Of a stretch of 19,806 bases of DNA, positions 16,276-19,806 are shown in pieces. The stretch spans positions 1 to 19,806 of the forward strand of contig JAKOQD010000138.1 in the NCBI GenBank assembly GCA_029778515.1. Direction: 5' to 3'. A program made the translations under genes and the position numbers. The DNA comes from Actinomycetes bacterium. GTDB lineage: Bacteria; Actinomycetota; Actinomycetes; Propionibacteriales; Propionibacteriaceae. The number at the start of each line of letters is the position of its first letter. The first letter of the stretch is position 1. The notes below the pieces were generated by a model. That model saw only the letters and a list, made by a program, of their open reading frames with translations. It was not told the origin of the DNA and did no database searches.

Positions 16276-16345
16276 GACTTCGCTCCCGAACGGGACCTTC
16301 GCTCCCGATAGTTCGGGAGCGGGAGTCCCCTTCGGGAGCGAAGTC
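16276..16345 (+). terminator. Cloverleaf-like inverted repeat between the CDF and sahH genes
   Basis: The outer arms GACTTCGCTCCCGAACGGGA+C (16276-16296) and 16325-16345 pair over 21 positions with one mismatch. Inside them CGCTCCCGA (16300-16308) pairs with TCGGGAGCG (16313-16321) around a four-base loop. The unit TTCGCTCCCGA thus occurs four times, two in each direction. The position right after the CDF stop suggests a terminator, but the fourfold unit marks it as repeat-derived. It is symmetric, so it could act on either strand. Confidence 0.6.
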
Positions 16346-16411
16346 GAGGCATTGGCGAGCGGACGCGTCCTCGCGTTCGCCGTCGAATGTCCCCGGACCG
16401 GGGTCACCGCG

Positions 16412-16417
16412 TACGAT
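16412..16417 (+). promoter_or_regulatory. Candidate -10 box TACGAT for sahH
   Basis: TACGAT fits TAnnnT and ends eight bases before the sahH ATG at 16426; the spacer has no ribosome site. A leaderless mRNA is likely. No strong -35 box is seen. Confidence 0.5.
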
Positions 16418-16425
16418 CCCGTCCT

Positions 16426-17841
<1,416 letters not shown>

Positions 17842-17848
17842 GCCGCGA

Positions 17849-17870
17849 CGATCGGCCAATCAGCCGATCG
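17849..17870. terminator. Hairpin between convergent sahH and lipoprotein genes
   Basis: CGATCGGC and GCCGATCG form an eight-pair stem with a six-base loop (CAATCA), seven bases after the sahH stop. There is no T-tract, which is common for high-GC terminators. Because the next gene comes from the other strand, it may act in both directions. GGGCCGGTC repeats follow at 17870-17902. Confidence 0.6.
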
Positions 17871-17899
17871 GGGCCGGTCGATCAGGTCGATCGGGCCGG

Positions 17900-18212
17900 T
17901 CAGGCCGGGGTCAGCAATGCCTTGACCTCGTCGTAGGCCGGCTTCATCGGGTTTCCGCATTTGTTCAGGTTCGGTTTGAGGGTTTCCTCGAGCCGTGAGG
18001 AGCTGAGGAGCGTGATTCGCTTCGGCTTGCCGGCCTTGGCCACGTTCACCACTACCTCGCGGTAGTCCCACGTCTGCTGCCAGCCCCACTTGCCGCCGTT
18101 CGGTTTGCCGTTGGTGGTGCACTTCTCGGTGCGGTGGCGCAGCCGTTGCGCTGCAACCGGTGATGAAGAGGCCGGTAAGGATGGCCGTGGACGCGACTGC
18201 CTTGAACCACAT
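17900..18212 (-). pseudogene. Small lipoprotein gene interrupted by one frameshift
   Basis: Reading leftward from ATG at 18212, the first frame gives MWFKAVASTAILTGLFITGC, a classic signal peptide ending in a lipobox with the lipid-modified cysteine at residue 20, then SATAAPPHR. After about 18150-18125 the sensible reading moves to another frame: KCTTNGKPNGGKWGWQQTWD, continuing through REVVVNVAKAGKPKRITLLS and LKPNLNKCGNPMKPAYDEVK to a TGA at 17902-17900. The second frame has no usable start of its own. The total of 313 bases is one more than a multiple of three. Corrected, the product would be a lipoprotein of about 103 residues with two mature cysteines that might form a disulfide. I do not recognise the mature domain. 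It may be a true pseudogene or a sequencing error. Confidence 0.7.
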
Positions 18213-18237
18213 GTCTACCCACGGAAAGGGTTGTCGT

Positions 18238-18287
18238 TGAGCCGATCCAGCCCGCTTGAAGCGGGGTTCGATCAACCTTGCGGCTCA
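18238..18287. other. Compound hairpin between SixA-like and lipoprotein genes
   Basis: TGAGCCG (18238-18244) pairs with CGGCTCA (18281-18287), enclosing CCCGCT-TGA-AGCGGG (18251-18265) and a GATC pair. It could end SixA-like transcripts or be leader structure for the lipoprotein gene. No T-tract follows on either strand. Confidence 0.45.
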
Positions 18288-18332
18288 CGTTAGCCCCGTT
18301 GCTGAGGCCTCGCAGGCGAACGGCTGGGTTGC

Positions 18333-18830
18333 TCAGCCCCGTGGCACCTCGAACCTTTTCAAAGTGGCTTTGCCCGCAGACAGGGTCTTCCAGGCGCCGC
18401 GGTAGGTGAGTACCGCCAGGCCTGAGGTGGGGAACTTCCGCGCGACCTGGTCAGCCAACGCGGACGGCTTGGCCAGCGTCGTGACCAGGTCACCGAGGGT
18501 GGGCTGGTGGCCGATCAGCAGCGCGGTGTGCAGGCTCTCGTCCAACTCGTGGAGTTCGGCCAGCAGCTCGCCCGGCCAGGCGTGGTAGATCGCTTCGGAG
18601 CTGCGGACGTCCGCGCACTCGGCGCCGCCGAGCTGGGCCCGTTCCCAGGTCTGCTGGACGCGCACAGCAGTCGACGCGAGCACCACGTCGATGTGGTAAT
18701 CGGCGAGCATCCCACCGGCCACGACCGCGTCCCGCCGGCCCCGCTCCGACAGGGGGCGACGCAGGTCGGGCGCGTCGGTGTGCCAGGACGATTTCGCGTG
18801 CCGCAGCACGATCAGGGTCTTGCCGGCCAT
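18333..18830 (-). CDS. SixA-like histidine phosphatase
   Basis: A 165-residue member of the histidine phosphatase superfamily, the size of SixA. The catalytic loop is LRHAKSSW (phospho-accepting H11 after R10), the second histidine lies in LIGHQPTL (H108), and the phosphate-pocket arginine is in STAVRVQQT (R57). SixA removes phosphate from phosphohistidine of the nitrogen phosphotransferase system in E. coli; in Actinobacteria the substrate is not settled, so only the activity class is claimed. The ATG at 18830 follows a G-rich site (GGGGGA) by a few bases and lies 13 bases after the DUF3039 stop, so the two genes form an operon. No signal peptide is seen, so it is cytoplasmic. Confidence 0.88.
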   Translation of the reverse strand: MAGKTLIVLRHAKSSWHTDAPDLRRPLSERGRRDAVVAGGMLADYHIDVVLASTAVRVQQTWERAQLGGAECADVRSSEAIYHAWPGELLAELHELDESLHTALLIGHQPTLGDLVTTLAKPSALADQVARKFPTSGLAVLTYRGAWKTLSAGKATLKRFEVPRG

Positions 18831-18843
18831 GCGTCCCCCAGCC

Positions 18844-19110
18844 TCAGTTGTCGCCCTCGCCCGGACGCAAGGACGCCCAGATCTCCTTGCATTCTGGACA
18901 GACCGGGAACCGGTCGGGGTTGCGGGAGGGAACCCACACCTTCCCGCAGAGCGCGATCACCGGAGTGCCCATCACCATGGCTTCGGTCAGCTTCGCCTTC
19001 GGCACGTAGTGCGAGAACCGTTCGTGGTCGCCCTCCTCGGGACGCAGGTCGGTGCGTTCCTCGGTGCGCTCCTTGACGATGGTGATCGTCTGCGGCTGTT
19101 CCGTGGTCAT
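18844..19110 (-). CDS. DUF3039 protein, small zinc-ribbon-like
   Basis: An 88-residue protein of the Actinobacteria-restricted DUF3039 family. Cysteines in VIALCGKVWVPSR (C55) and FPVCPECKEIW (C71, C74), with nearby histidines H29 and H34, suggest a zinc-binding site. The N-terminal third is acidic and basic by turns (VKERTEERTDLRPEEGDHE) and probably flexible. No function is known. The ATG at 19110 is set by GGAGGG (19120-19115) a few bases upstream; the open frame extends further but into non-coding sequence. It heads an operon with the SixA-like gene and diverges from the MFS gene. Confidence 0.87.
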   Translation of the reverse strand: MTTEQPQTITIVKERTEERTDLRPEEGDHERFSHYVPKAKLTEAMVMGTPVIALCGKVWVPSRNPDRFPVCPECKEIWASLRPGEGDN

Positions 19111-19193
19111 CTGGCCCTCCTGCTCGCGTCGCCGGACACCGTCCAACCTACCCAAAGCGCAGTCCGCCCGAAACCGCGCCCAGCACGTTGTGG

Positions 19194-19199
19194 CAGGAT
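19194..19199 (+). promoter_or_regulatory. Candidate -10 box CAGGAT before the MFS gene
   Basis: GGCAGGAT ends eight bases before the GTG at 19208, and the spacer lacks a ribosome site. A leaderless transcript is possible. It lies in the 97-base divergent gap shared with the DUF3039 gene; nothing else is recognisable there. Confidence 0.35.
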
Positions 19200-19207
19200 C
19201 GATCAAC

Positions 19208-19806
19208 GTGACCACCCCCGGCGAAACCCAGGCGCAGGCGCATTCGCGGCGTGGGTTTGTCGTCGGCATCCTGCTCTGTGTCGTGGCGACCGCTTTCGAG
19301 GCGATGGCCGTGCTCACGGCGATGCCCGCCGCAGCCAAGGACCTCGGTGGCCACGACTACTACGCCTGGACGTTCACCGGTTTCGTGATCGCGCAGACCT
19401 TCGCGATCGTCGCCGCCGGGCTTGCCTGTGACCGCTTCGGACCGGTGCGTCCGCTGATGATCGGGTTCGGGCTGTTCACCGTCGGCGTGGTGCTCGCGGC
19501 GATGTCGCCGACCATGCCGCTGCTGATCGGCGCGCGCGTCGTGCAGGGCCTCGGCGGCGGCACCATGAACCTGGCGATCATGGTTCTGGTCGGGCTGGTC
19601 TTCGACGGGCACGAACGCGCGGTGATGATGACCGGCTTCTCGTTCGCCTGGATGGCGCCGTCGTTCGTCGGGCCACCGGTGGCCGCCTGGCTGAGCGAGA
19701 ACCTGTCCTGGCACTGGGTGTTCTGGTCGGTGCTGCCGCTGCTCGCGGTCTCGGGCGCACTATCTGCCCGGCCATTGCTGCGGCTGCCGCTGCCGGACCT
19801 GGCACC
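19208..19806 (+). CDS. MFS transporter, N-terminal part (cut by window end)
   Basis: The first 199 codons of a major facilitator superfamily transporter, open to the window edge. After a short polar start (TTPGETQAQAHSRR) comes TM1 (FVVGILLCVVATAFEAMAVL) with a conserved MPAAAKDLGG. TM2 and the cytoplasmic motif A-like loop follow as LACDRFGPVRPLMIG. TM4 carries RVVQGLGGGTMN, the motif usual in drug-proton antiporters of the DHA types, and GPPVAAWLSENLSWHWVFW resembles motif C and the TM5/6 boundary. A drug or metabolite efflux role is likely but the substrate cannot be read. GTG at 19208 is chosen because it is the first start before the hydrophobic region; no ribosome site precedes it. Confidence 0.88.
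   Translation, partial: MTTPGETQAQAHSRRGFVVGILLCVVATAFEAMAVLTAMPAAAKDLGGHDYYAWTFTGFVIAQTFAIVAAGLACDRFGPVRPLMIGFGLFTVGVVLAAMSPTMPLLIGARVVQGLGGGTMNLAIMVLVGLVFDGHERAVMMTGFSFAWMAPSFVGPPVAAWLSENLSWHWVFWSVLPLLAVSGALSARPLLRLPLPDLA

Noticed and set aside
16268..16425. A riboswitch (SAH or SAM type) upstream of sahH
   Set aside because: The structure is a simple nested inverted repeat placed before the promoter, and the sahH transcript seems to begin at its start codon, leaving no leader for a riboswitch.
18238..18287. A tRNA-like structure suggested by the GTTCGATC sequence
   Set aside because: It lacks a seven-pair acceptor arm with D and anticodon arms and a CCA-type end, and is too short.

Overview
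The window is high-GC DNA from an actinobacterium. The evidence is a WhiB-type iron-sulfur regulator, the Actinobacteria-restricted families DUF3499, DUF3039 and DUF5719, a TobH-like SIS protein, frequent GTG starts and several probable leaderless genes. The repeat families between genes look like those I associate with Propionibacteriaceae, but that assignment is tentative. No plasmid, phage or transposase gene is visible; the window reads as ordinary chromosome with repeat-rich intergenic gaps.

Layout. Bases 1-2395: a MarR-type repressor gene and a divergent ABC exporter gene with a near-perfect palindrome between them, preceded by a possible fragment of a leftward gene. Bases 2396-3078: a gene-free stretch built from two families of inverted and direct repeats. 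Bases 3079-6439: a large cytoplasmic pullulanase and an unidentified four-helix membrane protein. Bases 6440-11250: whiB, a glycosyltransferase-like protein fused to a large membrane region, and a secreted DUF5719 protein, the last two overlapping by four bases. Bases 11251-11592: a second repeat-bearing gap. Bases 11593-15070: a leftward metallopeptidase-fold gene diverging from a compact DUF3499 - phosphomannomutase - Trm112-like - SIS/TobH operon. Bases 15071-15322: a third repeat cluster, where I would expect manA. Bases 15323-17841: a cation-diffusion transporter and S-adenosylhomocysteine hydrolase (sahH), separated by a cloverleaf-like inverted repeat. Bases 17842-19110: leftward genes for a frameshifted lipoprotein, a SixA-like phosphatase and DUF3039. 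Base 19208 to the end: the start of an MFS transporter gene.

How the genes fit together. The whiB - metallopeptidase - DUF3499 - manB - TobH - sahH neighbourhood matches the conserved actinobacterial block known from Mycobacterium tuberculosis (whiB2 to sahH). It joins mannose-phosphate supply for the cell envelope, envelope glycosyl transfer and methyl-cycle recycling. The pullulanase debranches stored glycogen.

The most unusual points are the layered repeat cassettes, the apparent replacement of manA by one of them, a SIS protein without recognisable isomerase motifs, a glycosyltransferase with an eroded nucleotide-binding half, a single-frameshift lipoprotein, and a cluster of genes whose start codons lie 6-8 bases after a -10-like box.
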